Shown in pieces: positions 6,864 through 16,324 of a stretch of 64,000 nucleotides of DNA (positions are counted from its first letter, which is position 1; the number at the start of each line of letters is the position of its first letter). The stretch is taken from NCBI GenBank assembly GCA_032027045.1, contig JAVSMU010000001.1:1306646-1370645 (forward strand), read 5' to 3'. The DNA comes from Truepera sp. (GTDB lineage: Bacteria; Deinococcota; Deinococci; Deinococcales; Trueperaceae). Made by a program: the position numbers and the translations under genes. The notes beneath the pieces are model-generated. The model did not search any database. It had not been told where the DNA came from and was given only the letters and a program-made list of their open reading frames with translations.

Positions 6864-7322
6864 TCAACGGCCGCGACGGTCGATCCGAACCCAGGGCCAC
6901 CGCGCCTCGAGCCACCGTGCGACCGCGTCGGCAAGCGGCCCATCGAGGTCCGCGCGATCGGCCCGGACCCACGACCTGACGTCCACCTCATGGTCAGGGG
7001 ACTTCGCCGGATACAGGTAGACGCAACCGATGACGTCATCGGCTTCAGGGTCTAGAACGGTGAAGGTGAACCCCCGCCGGGCAGCGAAATCGGCCGCATG
7101 AAGGCGAAGGTCCGCGAGGTTGGCTTCGAGTGACATCCCTTCGCGAGGGGGCCAGTGGCTATTGCGAAAACCCGGCGTTGCGCCTATGTGGTCGACGCTC
7201 GAGGTCCACGCCGCATGGTCGGATTCGTTGTGCTGCGGGCCTAGGGGCTCCAGCCGGAACCGGTCCGTTACCAGGCTGAGAGGCGGCTCGAAATCGATCG
7301 GTACGAACGGGTGGCCGGGCAT
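6864..7322 (-). CDS. GNAT family N-acetyltransferase
   Basis: 152 residues. LSLVTDRFRLEPLGPQH is the typical first strand and helix of RimJ/RimL-like GNAT enzymes. The central strands include FTVLDPEADDVIGCVYLYP (acyl-CoA side), then VDVRSWVRADRADLDGPLAD leading into the terminal helix. It should transfer an acetyl group from acetyl-CoA to an unknown amine in the cytoplasm. The Q/R-x-x-G-x-G/A pyrophosphate loop is not clear: RADRADLDGPL sits in its place. The protein is short but complete for the family. The gene stands alone. Confidence 0.7.
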   Translation of the reverse strand: MPGHPFVPIDFEPPLSLVTDRFRLEPLGPQHNESDHAAWTSSVDHIGATPGFRNSHWPPREGMSLEANLADLRLHAADFAARRGFTFTVLDPEADDVIGCVYLYPAKSPDHEVDVRSWVRADRADLDGPLADAVARWLEARWPWVRIDRRGR

Positions 7323-7394
7323 GAAGTGACTCTAGAGCAGCGAGCCGCCAGGTGCATCCAGACCCTTGCAACCGTGCGCGTGGCGCAGCCCGCC

Positions 7395-8258
7395 TCACTC
7401 ACCCAGCGCCGACAACTCCTCGAACTCGTCGTCGCTCAGCTCGAGGGCGGCAGCGGCCACGTTCTCTCTCAAGTGCGTACGGCGCGACGTGCCTGGGATC
7501 GGGAGCATGACCGGGCTGCGCCTGAGCAGCCACGCCAAGGCCACCTGCATCTCGCTCGCTCCATGACGCTTCGCGATCTCACCGATGCGCGACGTCTTCC
7601 CCGCCAGGTGGCCCGCTTCGAGCGGACGCCACGGAAGAAACGCGATGCCATTCGCCTCGCAGTACTCGAGCACGGCCTCGTGTTTACGGTAGGTGATGCT
7701 GTAGCGGTTCTGAACCGACGCCACCGGGAAGAACCGGCGCGCCGCCTCGATCTCCTCCACCGTCACCTCGCTTAGGCCCAGGTGACGCACCCAACCGTTG
7801 TCCATCAAGGTCTTCATGGCTTCGAACTGCTCGTCGCGTGGCACGCGGTCATCGATGCGGTGCAGCTGCCACAGCGCGATCTGCTCCACGCCCAGCACAC
7901 GCATGCTTATCTGCGCCTGCTGGATCAGGTATTCCGGGCGGCCAAGCGGCACCCACTTGTGCGGTGCCGGCCGCACCTGGCCCGCCTTCGTGGCTATCAC
8001 GAGCCCAGGCGGGTATGGGTGCAGAGCCGCGCGGATGAGTTGCTCGGAGACGAGCGGGCCGTAGGAGTCTGCCGTGTCTATCAGGTTCACACCCAGCTCC
8101 GGCACCAACTTCAACGTCGCCAGGCACTCCTCACGGTCGGCGGGTTCACCCCAGATGCCCTCGCCGGTGACACGCATGGCACCGTAGCCGATGCGGTTGA
8201 CCTCGAGGTCGCCACCCAGCAGGAACGTCCCAGCGCGGCTCGCGTCTACGTCTGTCAT
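7395..8258 (-). CDS. Aldo/keto reductase
   Basis: 287 residues from ATG 8258, which is preceded by GGAGG; an upstream in-frame GTG/ATG adds a non-family leader. The NADPH-dependent AKR barrel is clear: [12 protein letters not shown] at the start, [10 protein letters not shown] with catalytic Asp and Tyr, VIATKAG with Lys, LWQLHRID with His, then ASVQNRYSI and [14 protein letters not shown], the cofactor-binding end. It reduces aldehydes or ketones in the cytoplasm; the substrate is unknown. It resembles the oxidoreductase YajO/YdbC-type subgroup. It is transcribed away from the LRR gene, with no obvious operon partner. Confidence 0.88.
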   Translation of the reverse strand: MTDVDASRAGTFLLGGDLEVNRIGYGAMRVTGEGIWGEPADREECLATLKLVPELGVNLIDTADSYGPLVSEQLIRAALHPYPPGLVIATKAGQVRPAPHKWVPLGRPEYLIQQAQISMRVLGVEQIALWQLHRIDDRVPRDEQFEAMKTLMDNGWVRHLGLSEVTVEEIEAARRFFPVASVQNRYSITYRKHEAVLEYCEANGIAFLPWRPLEAGHLAGKTSRIGEIAKRHGASEMQVALAWLLRRSPVMLPIPGTSRRTHLRENVAAAALELSDDEFEELSALGE

Positions 8259-8408
8259 CTGACCGCCTCCACCGACCACCGTAACGCCTTTGGCGACGCC
8301 GCCGCACACTGGGCTGGCCGCGGCAGTGTACCGGCATGAACCGGTAGTAGGACCCGGCCACCATGGGGAACACCGAGTGTGACTGTCGTTCAGTGACCCT
8401 CGTTCAGC

Positions 8409-9866
8409 TCAGAAAACCTCGCCTAAACCGTTCACACGCTTCAAGCCCTCGGGCAGATCGAACTGGCCGGCGGCCGGCGCCACCGCGTCCACGCCGGTCA
8501 CTTCCGTCACCACGGTGTCGCCCGAGGCGGGCACGTACATGACGGCGCGCACGGGGAACCCGGCAGTCACAGCCATCCCATAATCCTGGCTGCCCGCCAG
8601 ACCGTAGAACCGTTGCGACGAGAAGGTGCCCTGGAGGAGCTGGAAAGTCTCGAGGAACGCGGCCACCTGATAACAGCCCGTCGCTTGGAGTTCGCTGCCC
8701 AGCTCCGGAGCCACCCACACTTCTTGCATCAGCGCCCAGTCGTGATCGGCGCCGCCCTCCTCCTCGTTCGGGCGCCACTCCACCCGGTAGTGCTGCGCGG
8801 TGTACCCGGCCACGTCTTCTTCGCCGGCCTCTTCGACGCGGACGTCGACGGCATACCTGACCTCCGGATCGTCCGGAAGGAGGTGAACGGCGATGAAGCT
8901 GGAGAGTTCCTGTGCGAGGTCCTGCATGAGTCCGTACCAGTAGACGCCGCGTTCCTCGTTGATGACGTACACCGGCTGCACGGTGCCCACGCACGAGACG
9001 ACCACGCGGGTCCCGTCGGGGTTCAGGCGGGCCAGGCGGCCACCAGCCACCAACACCGACTCCTCGTGCCCACCCGTTTCCACGGCTATCGTCACGGGAG
9101 CGGCGGAGGCATACTCAGCGCACGCCTCACCGCCGGCGCCGCGCTCCACGTAGGCTACGTCCACGCCACGGGCCGTGAGTTCATCGATCACCTGCCGCGG
9201 TGCCGAACCGGCGCAGGTGTCGAGGTTCGGGTTGCCCCACAGGGATACGCGCATCAGGTTCGGCAACTCCGTCAACACACTCAAGTCTGATAGTGCGTTG
9301 TCGTGCAGGAAGAGGGTCGAGAGTTGGTCCAGGCCCGCCAGGCCCGAGGCGTCGCGCAAGTGGTTGTCGCTCAGGTCCAAGAACTCGAGCTCGTTCAGGC
9401 CTGCTAAGCCACTGGCGTCCACGATCTGGTTCCTACTAAGAACCAGGCGGTCGAGCCTCTGGAGCCCGGCCAGCGGCTCCAGGTTGGTGATGCGGTTCCT
9501 ATCGAGAGACAGTGACTCCAGGTTGGTGAGGCCCGCTAGCGGTTGCAGGTCCTGAACGTCGTGATCGCGCAGGTTCAGGTAGGTCAGGCCCGTCAGGGCC
9601 TCGATGCCGGCCAGCGACTCGATGCGGTCTGCGTCGTCGGGCCACTCCACCCACAGCCGCTCGATCTGCGCTACGTCCGACGCTTGCAGGGGTTCACCCT
9701 CGTCCAGGACGACCTGGCCACGCACGGCGCGCTCCAGGGCGGGATCTTCGAAACGTACCGGACCGCCCTCCTGCGCAATGGCGCTTGCTGTCATGGCGAG
9801 CAGCAGCGTGAAAGCGGTGGCGATCAAGAATGACGCCCCGAGGCGAAAGGCGTTAGGGGTTCTCAT
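8409..9866 (-). CDS. Secreted leucine-rich-repeat protein
   Basis: 485 residues from ATG 9866 (GAGGAGGT upstream). A signal peptide (about residues 1-31, cleavage near ASAIA-QE) precedes an N-terminal cap. Roughly six internalin-type 22-residue LRRs follow at about 82-225 (for example LTGLTYLNLRDHDVQDLQPL), with a capping segment containing a Cys. The C-terminal 240 residues are not a family I recognise. They contain VSCVGTVQPVYVINEERGVY and SQRFYGLAGSQDYGMAVTAG and look beta-rich. It is probably exported and ligand-binding. No LPXTG or other anchor is visible, and it is a single-gene unit. Confidence 0.8.
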   Translation of the reverse strand: MRTPNAFRLGASFLIATAFTLLLAMTASAIAQEGGPVRFEDPALERAVRGQVVLDEGEPLQASDVAQIERLWVEWPDDADRIESLAGIEALTGLTYLNLRDHDVQDLQPLAGLTNLESLSLDRNRITNLEPLAGLQRLDRLVLSRNQIVDASGLAGLNELEFLDLSDNHLRDASGLAGLDQLSTLFLHDNALSDLSVLTELPNLMRVSLWGNPNLDTCAGSAPRQVIDELTARGVDVAYVERGAGGEACAEYASAAPVTIAVETGGHEESVLVAGGRLARLNPDGTRVVVSCVGTVQPVYVINEERGVYWYGLMQDLAQELSSFIAVHLLPDDPEVRYAVDVRVEEAGEEDVAGYTAQHYRVEWRPNEEEGGADHDWALMQEVWVAPELGSELQATGCYQVAAFLETFQLLQGTFSSQRFYGLAGSQDYGMAVTAGFPVRAVMYVPASGDTVVTEVTGVDAVAPAAGQFDLPEGLKRVNGLGEVF

Positions 9867-10147
9867 AGTTACCTCCTCGAGAGAGACTCGTTCCTTACGG
9901 CGGCTTACGTGGCACCCTAACGCGGATCGCGTCGGCGGGCCAAAGCGCAGGGACGGAGCCACGTAGCACCCCGACCCGAGTCTTGAGGAGCGACAAAGCG
10001 CCTTCAGGGGCACGGGTCTCCCCTGCCGCGCTATGCCCGAAAGGAGCCGCGAATGCGTTGGTTTCTGCCCGCCCTGTACACCACTAGCGGGAGGAGCGCT
10101 CAGTTAACAGTTATCGACCTGCTCACGCCCGAGGCGTCCTGGGTCGA
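9867..10147. other. Intergenic stretch, no gene seen
   Basis: 280 bp between the LRR gene start and the stop of the next small secreted-protein gene, both on the reverse strand. It should carry the LRR gene promoter. No repeat or strong hairpin found. Confidence 0.4.
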
Positions 10148-10552
10148 CTACCACCGAATCTCGGCGGCCAGTTGCCCATCGACCGCAACGTCGACGCCAT
10201 TGGGAAGGTGCGTTAGGAGGATCGGGGGGAGCCCCGCGGGCTCCACGGCGTCGCCCGACCACCAGGGCTCTGCCGGGAGTCCGAGGGCGGCTCCGATGTC
10301 GACGGCGTCGCCGCTGCTACCGGCGCTCGAAATCGAGAGCATCGGACCGTCCACGGCGACCGTGAACCATGGGTTCCCTTGTGCGTCATGAAGTAACCAG
10401 GTCGCGTCGTCGTTCTTGGTCATGAGGAGCGTGGTCGCGTCCGGGTAGATACCGACACCCTCCACGACGTAGTTGTCGATGGTGACCGACTGGCTGCCCC
10501 CGGGCGCCAGGTTCAACGAGATCACTAGGAAAAGGGCGAGCAGGGTTCCCAT
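10148..10552 (-). CDS. Small secreted protein of unknown function
   Basis: 134 residues from ATG 10552 (CGGAGG upstream, 7-base spacing). An N-terminal signal peptide MGTLLALFLVISLNLAPGG is followed by an acidic, beta-rich mature domain with IDNYVVEGVGIYPDATTLLM and NPWFTVAVDGPM and no cysteines. I recognise no family. It is most likely exported. The next gene upstream on the same strand is VapC, 130 bp away and unrelated. Confidence 0.6.
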   Translation of the reverse strand: MGTLLALFLVISLNLAPGGSQSVTIDNYVVEGVGIYPDATTLLMTKNDDATWLLHDAQGNPWFTVAVDGPMLSISSAGSSGDAVDIGAALGLPAEPWWSGDAVEPAGLPPILLTHLPNGVDVAVDGQLAAEIRW

Positions 10553-10682
10553 ACGAGTGCCTCCGGGCTTCCGCGTTCGGAATTGACGTTGCATTGTAAT
10601 GGAAGGCACGGAAGTGCGGAGCGAGAAGCGGCGAGGCGGTCAAGTCGTCAGCGGGCACCGACTTCGGGGGCGCCTCCGTTAC

Positions 10683-11108
10683 TTACGACGGTCGCCGCCA
10701 CTCGACGCCCGGGAAGCGCCCGAAGTCATTGTCGAAGGTCGTGACAGTCGCCCCCATCTCGAGCGCGAACGCGGCGACGTGAGCGTCAGTCACGAGGTTG
10801 CCACCAGCGCCACTGGTCTCGAGGAGGCGGCGGAGGATCCCCCAATGCTCACGCCCACCCGTTGCCGGCACCACGTTCGGGCGGCTCAACCAGGCATCGA
10901 CTACCTCGCTGGCTTCCTCGACCGTGAGCGGAGTCGGATAGATCCTAGGACTCGTCGAGATGCGTAGGAAGGCGAGCAGGGAAACCCATGGGAGCACCAC
11001 GGTCTCTCTGCTCCTGAGGCCGCCCAACAACCAGCTCCGCGCGAGCTCATGATTCTCCGCCTCCTCGTCTACGGCGTAGAGCAGCACGTTGGCATCGACT
11101 ACCGTCAC
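10683..11108 (-). CDS. vapC: VapC-type PIN toxin
   Basis: 141 residues. The N-terminus TVVDANVLLYAVD supplies the first acidic active-site residue. A conserved Glu lies in the helix after it (EEAENHELARSWL), and TDAHVAAFALEMGATVTTFDNDF provides the remaining Asp residues of the PIN Mg2+ site. This subgroup (TTFDNDFGRFPGVEW end) cleaves RNA, often tRNA. The start ATG overlaps the stop of the VapB gene by 4 bases (ATGA), giving a coupled operon. All PIN acidic residues are present, so the toxin looks functional. Confidence 0.88.
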   Translation of the reverse strand: MTVVDANVLLYAVDEEAENHELARSWLLGGLRSRETVVLPWVSLLAFLRISTSPRIYPTPLTVEEASEVVDAWLSRPNVVPATGGREHWGILRRLLETSGAGGNLVTDAHVAAFALEMGATVTTFDNDFGRFPGVEWRRPS

Positions 11109-11359
11109 TTGCGCAACTGCCGCTTGTGGAGCAGCTCCTCGTCCTCCATCGCGGCCGCCACCGCCAGGGACTTGTCGAGATGGATCCTGGCACGCCCCAT
11201 GCGGTGCGTCGGGAACGTGAACTGATCGCCGTGCCCGTCGCCGATCAGCCCTAGCCGGATAGCCGTGTTCACCGCCTCCTTGAAGCTCAGGCCGCGCTCG
11301 CGCATCAGTTGCTGGACGGCGCCATGAACGTCGGGATCGAGGGTTATCGTCGTTCGCAC
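11105..11359 (-). CDS. vapB: VapB-type antitoxin
   Basis: 84 residues. RTTITLDPDVHGAVQQLM then RERGLSFKEAVNTAIRLG is the ribbon-helix-helix / VapB pattern, here of the type with a long toxin-binding tail (GRARIHLDKSLAVAAAMEDE). It precedes and overlaps vapC. It should neutralise VapC and repress the operon through the promoter-proximal repeats. The upstream region is AT-richer and carries a tandem TTGATGC repeat. Confidence 0.85.
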   Translation of the reverse strand: MRTTITLDPDVHGAVQQLMRERGLSFKEAVNTAIRLGLIGDGHGDQFTFPTHRMGRARIHLDKSLAVAAAMEDEELLHKRQLRK

Positions 11360-11382
11360 GTCACATCATATCACCGCATAAC

Positions 11383-11397
11383 TTGATGCGTTGATGC
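11383..11397. promoter_or_regulatory. Direct repeat TTGATGC-G-TTGATGC upstream of vapBC
   Basis: Two 7-bp copies one base apart, about 25-40 bp upstream of the vapB start codon, in an AT-rich island. Such short repeats next to vapB starts are typical VapB operators, so this is a plausible autoregulatory site. Confidence 0.4.
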
Positions 11398-11511
11398 AAC
11401 ATAGCGATGTTCCGAAGGCATGTCGCTCCCACCGGCCATGGAAGTCCCTCTGTCTCTGCGGTGTGACCGCCACTCGAACGGGCGGCACTGGCGCAAATTA
11501 GGTGCACATTA

Positions 11512-13959
11512 ATGTGCTACCTCGTACGTTGCGGCATGCGCGAATCCAACCGCTCGGCCCACCTAAACATCACGTTCATCCTGGCTGCGTTTCTGCTGGC
11601 GGTGTTGACCGCCTGCGGCGGACCATCGAGCCCTAAGCAACCCGACCCGGCTAGGGTGCGCACGATAGCCGGCAAGATCTCGCTACCTACTGGCCACGGC
11701 GTCAACCTAGCGTCACTGACGGTCAGCAGCGCGAACGGCACGGCACCTGTCTCGGCCAACGGTGAGTTCACCATCAACGTGTTCGGCGGCGCTGCGGTCG
11801 AGATCGGCGTGGAGACCGCGGCAGGTCGCCTGCTCCTTCTCGGCGTCACCGACAGCGACGACGAGACCCGCGCCGGCAGCGACTCCATCGACATCTCGCT
11901 CGCCAGCACGGCAGACTCTCTCCTCTACTACCTGGTCGGTGGCATGTGGCTCCCTAGGGAGCAGCAGGACAAGGTGCGCTCGCTGTTGACTGGCGCACCC
12001 GCTGCCGCCAGGCTGGCCACCGAACTGGAGCGCCAGCTCCTGGCAGGCGGCAACGGTGTGGCCGACCCGGACGACGAGGTGCTGGCTGCCCTTCAGGCCG
12101 CTCACGGAGATGTTCTGGGCGCCGCGGGAGTAGCAGGCCTAGCGCCCCCCACCCCGCCAAACTTGGTGGCTTCAGCAGTCGGCGAACCGCAAGCGCTGGT
12201 TGGCTTCGAGCTGATCGTTCCGGCTGCCGTCGAGGGCGACAACATCGTCATCGAACCGAGCGCGGCTCAGGCCGGCGTCAAGGTGCTGCACAACCCCGCC
12301 GGCTCCGGAGTAGTCGCTCAGAACTCCTACCGCCGGCCTGCAGCGCTGCTCGCCTACGAGGTCGCCTGGGAGGACGCCGATCGCACGAAGCACCCGACCA
12401 ATCCACCGGTGCTGGTAGGCAGAGTGGAGGTGCCCGCTACCGGCCAGCTGGAGTTCTTTAACGCCTTGCTAGACGTGGTAACCGGCGCTTCGCCTTGGTC
12501 GCACGTACTCAGCACACCGCTGGCGTTGGTCGGCCACGACGGCGCCAGCCGCACGCACTACCAACTGATCCTCATCGGACCCAGCACAACCAACGCCGCT
12601 TGGCCCATAATGTCCGACGAGCGATTCACAGGTTTTCATGACGCCTGGGACGAGATCGTCGTGGAGAAGTCCGTCGAGCTGTTCCTCGACGACCTTCTCC
12701 TGCCCCTCATCGAGGTCTACGGTCTCGGGAGCATGGCCAAGCTGGACGCCGCGAAACTGAACAAGGCCCGTGAGCGGGTGCGGATCATCCACGATAAACA
12801 CCTCGCGCAACTCGGCGTCTACCTGACCCAGGGGCAGGCGGGCTACGGCAACGCCTTGAGGTTCCTGATGGCCGAGCTGATCGAGAACCGCACCTACAGG
12901 CTCGACATGCTGAACGTCGTGAAAGACGCCCTGGACGAGAGCACCAAGAACAAGGCCACCATCGACGCCATGGAGAAGCGCCTCAGTTCTCGGGCCGGTG
13001 CCACCGCCGTCGCGGCGGCGGTGCAAAGCGCGCTCGTCAGCGGAGACATCGCCAAGATCATGCACGACCTGGCGAGCTCGCCGAGCGTCATCGACTGGAC
13101 CGCCGTATCGGCCCCCGCCCTGTTCGCCCTCTCGCCTGCGTCCGCAATAGTCTCCCGCAACCAGTCATCGGCTCGGTTCACCGTCATCCCCAAGGGTTCG
13201 ACGACCGGCGACTACCTCTATCGTTGGACAACCAGTGGTCTTCACGGCGAGATCGACGACCTGCTGCAGAGCGGAACCACTTTCACGACGTCCTCGCGGG
13301 AGGTGTGGTACTTCCATGACTCCCCGAACGGCATCGAGGACAGTGACCGCGACACCGTCACGGTCGAGATCTTCGAGGTCGAGGAGGGCGCTGTCAGCAT
13401 CCCCGCGGGCGCGAGCCCCATCGCGCGCATGGCAGCCGAGGTCCGTGGTGATGATCGGTTCCTCGACCCTCGGCTGGAGGTCACGTACGGCTCCACTCAT
13501 CCGGATAGGCACATGGACGGCTTGAGCTTCCCGTGCGCCGAGATGAACCTCCGCTTCAAGGCCGAGGAAGGCGCCACGAGCTACACCATCTACCTTCGCG
13601 GTGTAGGCGGCCAGGGCGACGTACGCAACGGCAACCAGGACTTCCGCCTGCGCGGGCCGAACCACACGGTCGTCATCGATCCCAACGCCAAGTTCGTTGG
13701 AGGGTCAGCCGAGCCCGGCTGGGTAAACGACTACTACGGGTTGTGCAACTGGCGTGCACCTGGCGATCCCACGCTGATGGCTGCTTCACCGCCCTGGTTG
13801 GTAGCCTTCTTCGATCGCGGCAAGAACGAGTACTTGGTTACCCTGTTCGCCTTCGCGAACTGGGGGCGTGTCGACAACCCGTCGCCCGTCGAGCCACGAG
13901 TAGCACTCTGGTACGACTGGGTGGAGCACGCCCAGTTCGAGGTGGTGGTGAAGAGGTAG
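11512..13959 (+). CDS. Large lipoprotein of unknown function
   Basis: 815 residues. A signal peptide with lipobox LTAC (Cys35) predicts lipidation and an extracytoplasmic location. If the in-frame ATG at 11536 is used the signal is a more usual 26 residues. Residues about 50-120 look like a carboxypeptidase-regulatory/SdrD-like beta domain (GKISLPTGHGVNLASLTV, SANGEFTINVFGG). The centre is helical (about 390-520). Residues about 540-600 resemble an Ig-like/PKD fold (FALSPASAIVSRNQSSARFT). The C-terminal 170 residues contain TYGSTHPDRHMDGLSFPCAE and several tryptophans. I recognise no enzyme motif. It is a single gene, with no operon partner. Confidence 0.7.
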   Translation: MCYLVRCGMRESNRSAHLNITFILAAFLLAVLTACGGPSSPKQPDPARVRTIAGKISLPTGHGVNLASLTVSSANGTAPVSANGEFTINVFGGAAVEIGVETAAGRLLLLGVTDSDDETRAGSDSIDISLASTADSLLYYLVGGMWLPREQQDKVRSLLTGAPAAARLATELERQLLAGGNGVADPDDEVLAALQAAHGDVLGAAGVAGLAPPTPPNLVASAVGEPQALVGFELIVPAAVEGDNIVIEPSAAQAGVKVLHNPAGSGVVAQNSYRRPAALLAYEVAWEDADRTKHPTNPPVLVGRVEVPATGQLEFFNALLDVVTGASPWSHVLSTPLALVGHDGASRTHYQLILIGPSTTNAAWPIMSDERFTGFHDAWDEIVVEKSVELFLDDLLLPLIEVYGLGSMAKLDAAKLNKARERVRIIHDKHLAQLGVYLTQGQAGYGNALRFLMAELIENRTYRLDMLNVVKDALDESTKNKATIDAMEKRLSSRAGATAVAAAVQSALVSGDIAKIMHDLASSPSVIDWTAVSAPALFALSPASAIVSRNQSSARFTVIPKGSTTGDYLYRWTTSGLHGEIDDLLQSGTTFTTSSREVWYFHDSPNGIEDSDRDTVTVEIFEVEEGAVSIPAGASPIARMAAEVRGDDRFLDPRLEVTYGSTHPDRHMDGLSFPCAEMNLRFKAEEGATSYTIYLRGVGGQGDVRNGNQDFRLRGPNHTVVIDPNAKFVGGSAEPGWVNDYYGLCNWRAPGDPTLMAASPPWLVAFFDRGKNEYLVTLFAFANWGRVDNPSPVEPRVALWYDWVEHAQFEVVVKR

Positions 13960-14016
13960 CTGCCGGGCCAGGAGACCACGCGCGCAGGCCGCCGAAGCAC
14001 AGGGTTAGCATCGGGC

Positions 14017-15051
14017 ATGCGCGCTATCCTCGTTGACGCCCCCAACTCCGCTCCCGTCCTCACAACGGTGCCGGAACCCGACCTCCCGCCGCACGGCGCC
14101 CTGGTGGAGGTGCGCGCCACTGGCGTTTGCCGCAGCGACTGGCACGCCTGGGTGGGCCACGACCAGACAGTGGCCTTCCCCCACGTGCCAGGGCACGAGT
14201 TCGCCGGCGTGGTGCGCGCGGTCGGCGCGAGAGTGCAGCGGTTCCAGGGCGGCGAGCGCGTAACCGCACCGTTCTGCTGCGGCTGCGGCTCCTGCGTGGA
14301 GTGTGGGGCCGGGCACCAGAACCTCTGTGAGCACGAGTACCAGCCCGGCTTCGACGGCTGGGGCAGCTTCGCGGAGCTGGTGATGGTCCCGTGGGCCGAC
14401 GTCAACCTGGTCCCCTTGCCCGAAGAGTTGGGCTTCGACGTTGCCGCCAGCCTCGGTTGCCGCTTCACCACTTCGTATGCGGGGCTGACGGCGCACGCGC
14501 GCGTGAAGCCCGGTGAGTCGGTGGCGGTGTTCGGCTGCGGCGGCGTGGGCCTCTCCGCCGTCATGATCGCGTCACGCATGGGCGCTCGCGTGATAGCCGT
14601 CGACACGGTGCAGGAGAAGCTCGATCTCGCCCAGGAATTGGGGGGCCACGCCGTCGTGAACGTCTCCGAGACCGACCCCGTAGAGGCAATCCTCGAACTG
14701 ACAGGAGGCGGAGCCCACGTCAGCGTCGACGCACTGGGGAGCGCGTCGACGGCCGGCCAGGGGGTGCGCTCCTTGCGCAAGCGCGGCCGACACCTCCAGC
14801 TCGGTCTATTGCTGGGGCAAGACGCTACTCCCAACGTACCGCTCGAACTTGCAATCAAGCGCGAGCTCAGCATCTTGGGCACGCACGGCATGCAGGCAAG
14901 GCGCTACCCGGAGATGCTCGACTTCATAGCCAGTAGCCGCGCGCCGCTCGAGGCGTTGATAGGCGCGCGGCGGCCGCTGGGGGCAGCGGGCGAGGTGCTC
15001 GCGTCGATGGGGAGCTTCGCGCCAGTCGGCGTAACCATCCTCCACCCTTGA
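14017..15051 (+). CDS. Zinc-dependent alcohol dehydrogenase (MDR family)
   Basis: 344 residues of the medium-chain dehydrogenase fold. The catalytic zinc site is C38, H60 and E61 (GVCRSDWHAW, PGHEFAGVV). The structural zinc cysteines are C90, C93, C96 and C104 in a CGSCVECGAGHQNLC run. The Rossmann loop is VFGCGGVGLSAV, and AVDT suggests NAD(H) preference because Asp ends the second strand. It oxidises a primary or secondary alcohol, or polyol; substrate unknown. The HAD phosphatase gene follows 51 bp downstream on the same strand, so a sugar/polyol route is possible but speculative. Confidence 0.88.
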   Translation: MRAILVDAPNSAPVLTTVPEPDLPPHGALVEVRATGVCRSDWHAWVGHDQTVAFPHVPGHEFAGVVRAVGARVQRFQGGERVTAPFCCGCGSCVECGAGHQNLCEHEYQPGFDGWGSFAELVMVPWADVNLVPLPEELGFDVAASLGCRFTTSYAGLTAHARVKPGESVAVFGCGGVGLSAVMIASRMGARVIAVDTVQEKLDLAQELGGHAVVNVSETDPVEAILELTGGGAHVSVDALGSASTAGQGVRSLRKRGRHLQLGLLLGQDATPNVPLELAIKRELSILGTHGMQARRYPEMLDFIASSRAPLEALIGARRPLGAAGEVLASMGSFAPVGVTILHP

Positions 15052-15102
15052 GCGAGACTGGTCGCCTACCGAACAAATCGCTTAGCGACGTAGAGTAGGC
15101 CG

Positions 15103-15771
15103 ATGCTACAGGCAGTGATCTTCGATTTCGACGGCACGATCCTGGATACCGAAACGGCCGAGTTCCGCCATTGGCAAGGGTTCTACCGGGAGCACGGCCT
15201 GGAACTGAAGCTGAGCGACTGGCAGCGGGGCATCGGCACCTGGGGGGCGTTCGACCCGTGGGCCGCGTTGCCCGAGGAGGTCCGGCTCCGCCGCGACGAG
15301 CTCTACCCCGGCCTACGCGCGGGAATCTTGGCAGCGGTGAACGAACTGGATGTGCGCCCCGGCATCCCCCAGGTCATCCGCGAGGCGCAGGAGCGTGGTC
15401 TCAAGCTGGCGATAGCCACGAGCAGCGGCAGGGCCTGGGTTGAGGAGTGGCTGGAGAAGCACGACCTGCTGCGGCTCTTCCCCGTTCTCGCCACCCAGGA
15501 CGACGTACGCCGGGTCAAGCCCGATCCCGAGCTCTACAGCTTGGCCGTAGCGCAGCTGGGCGTAAGGCCCGAGGAGGCCCTTGCGCTGGAGGACTCCCTG
15601 AACGGCGCCACCGCAGCGGTGGCCGCCGGCGTGCCAGTGGTCGTGATCACCAACGACGTCACCCGGTCTCAGCCCTTCCCACCGGACTGGCCCCGGTTGG
15701 ACGATTTCGCCGGCGGCCTGGGGCGCATCCTCGAGCTTGCCGGCCGGGACGTGCCGGCAACGGGCGAATAG
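15103..15771 (+). CDS. HAD superfamily phosphatase (beta-phosphoglucomutase-like)
   Basis: 222 residues. Motif I is FDFDGTILDTE with nucleophile D8 and acid/base D10. A four-helix cap (about 18-80) follows. Motif II is AIATSSG, motif III Lys is in RRVKPDPELY, and motif IV is LALEDSLNG with the Mg2+ Asp. It is a subfamily I HAD, most like phosphoglycolate phosphatase or beta-phosphoglucomutase. The second-strand sequence and cap cannot fix the substrate. Complete length, cytoplasmic, likely co-transcribed with the dehydrogenase upstream. Confidence 0.88.
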   Translation: MLQAVIFDFDGTILDTETAEFRHWQGFYREHGLELKLSDWQRGIGTWGAFDPWAALPEEVRLRRDELYPGLRAGILAAVNELDVRPGIPQVIREAQERGLKLAIATSSGRAWVEEWLEKHDLLRLFPVLATQDDVRRVKPDPELYSLAVAQLGVRPEEALALEDSLNGATAAVAAGVPVVVITNDVTRSQPFPPDWPRLDDFAGGLGRILELAGRDVPATGE

Positions 15772-15872
15772 GTTTCGGCTTGCCAAGAGCTGCTTGACTC
15801 GAGGAGCGTTGGGCCGGTTCAGATCGGAGCCGATCGTCCGAGAAGAAGCTGCCTCAGGCCGACCTGCAGCGA

Positions 15873-16250
15873 TCACGCCTCCAACACGCCGGCGTCAGTG
15901 GCCGGGATGGCTAGGGCGCAGGCGCACTCGAGCAGCCTCCGGTCGAGCGTGTATAGCGTTTCTCCCTGCCGCTTCACTACCGCCAGATGCAAGGCGTCCG
16001 GGCCTCGGAGCCCGAGCCGGGGGTCGTGGAGCAGGAGTTCACGCGCACTCAGAAATCAGAAAGTCGTGCGAATCGGGGTTGAGAATCCTATAGACGTTGC
16101 GCGCATGACTCTCGAGGGTCGCGGCGATGACCCGCGGGTCGCCTTCCAGCCGGTTCGTTCGCTTGAGCCGAGTGAGGGCGCTCGCGAACTCGACCAGCGT
16201 CCATGTGCTGGTCACGAGCGTGCTCGCCGGCGCTAGACCATGGTTGCAGA
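15873..16250 (-). pseudogene. PIN-domain toxin relic
   Basis: On the reverse strand, STLVTSTWTLVEFASALTRL then KRTNRLEGDPRVIAATLESH reads as a PIN-domain middle. The frame hits a stop near 16045, but in a second frame the C-terminal part resumes: SARELLLHDPRLGLRGPDAL, HLAVVKRQGETLYTLDRRLL, ending GVLEA and a stop at 15873. The two halves are in different frames and the N-terminal Asp strand is missing, so the gene is dead. It lies 75 bp downstream of an intact VapBC pair on the same strand, from a different PIN subfamily. Confidence 0.7.
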
Positions 16251-16324
16251 TGCTGTGGCACGTCTTGGTGGCACCGTTATTAAGGCGCAGCCCTACCTAC
16301 TTGGCGACCCGGAAGTTGGCCCGG

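Noticed and set aside
13734-14891. Long reverse-strand frame opposite the alcohol dehydrogenase gene
   Set aside because: It is an antisense shadow: the plus-strand dehydrogenase has full zinc and cofactor motifs, the reverse product has none.
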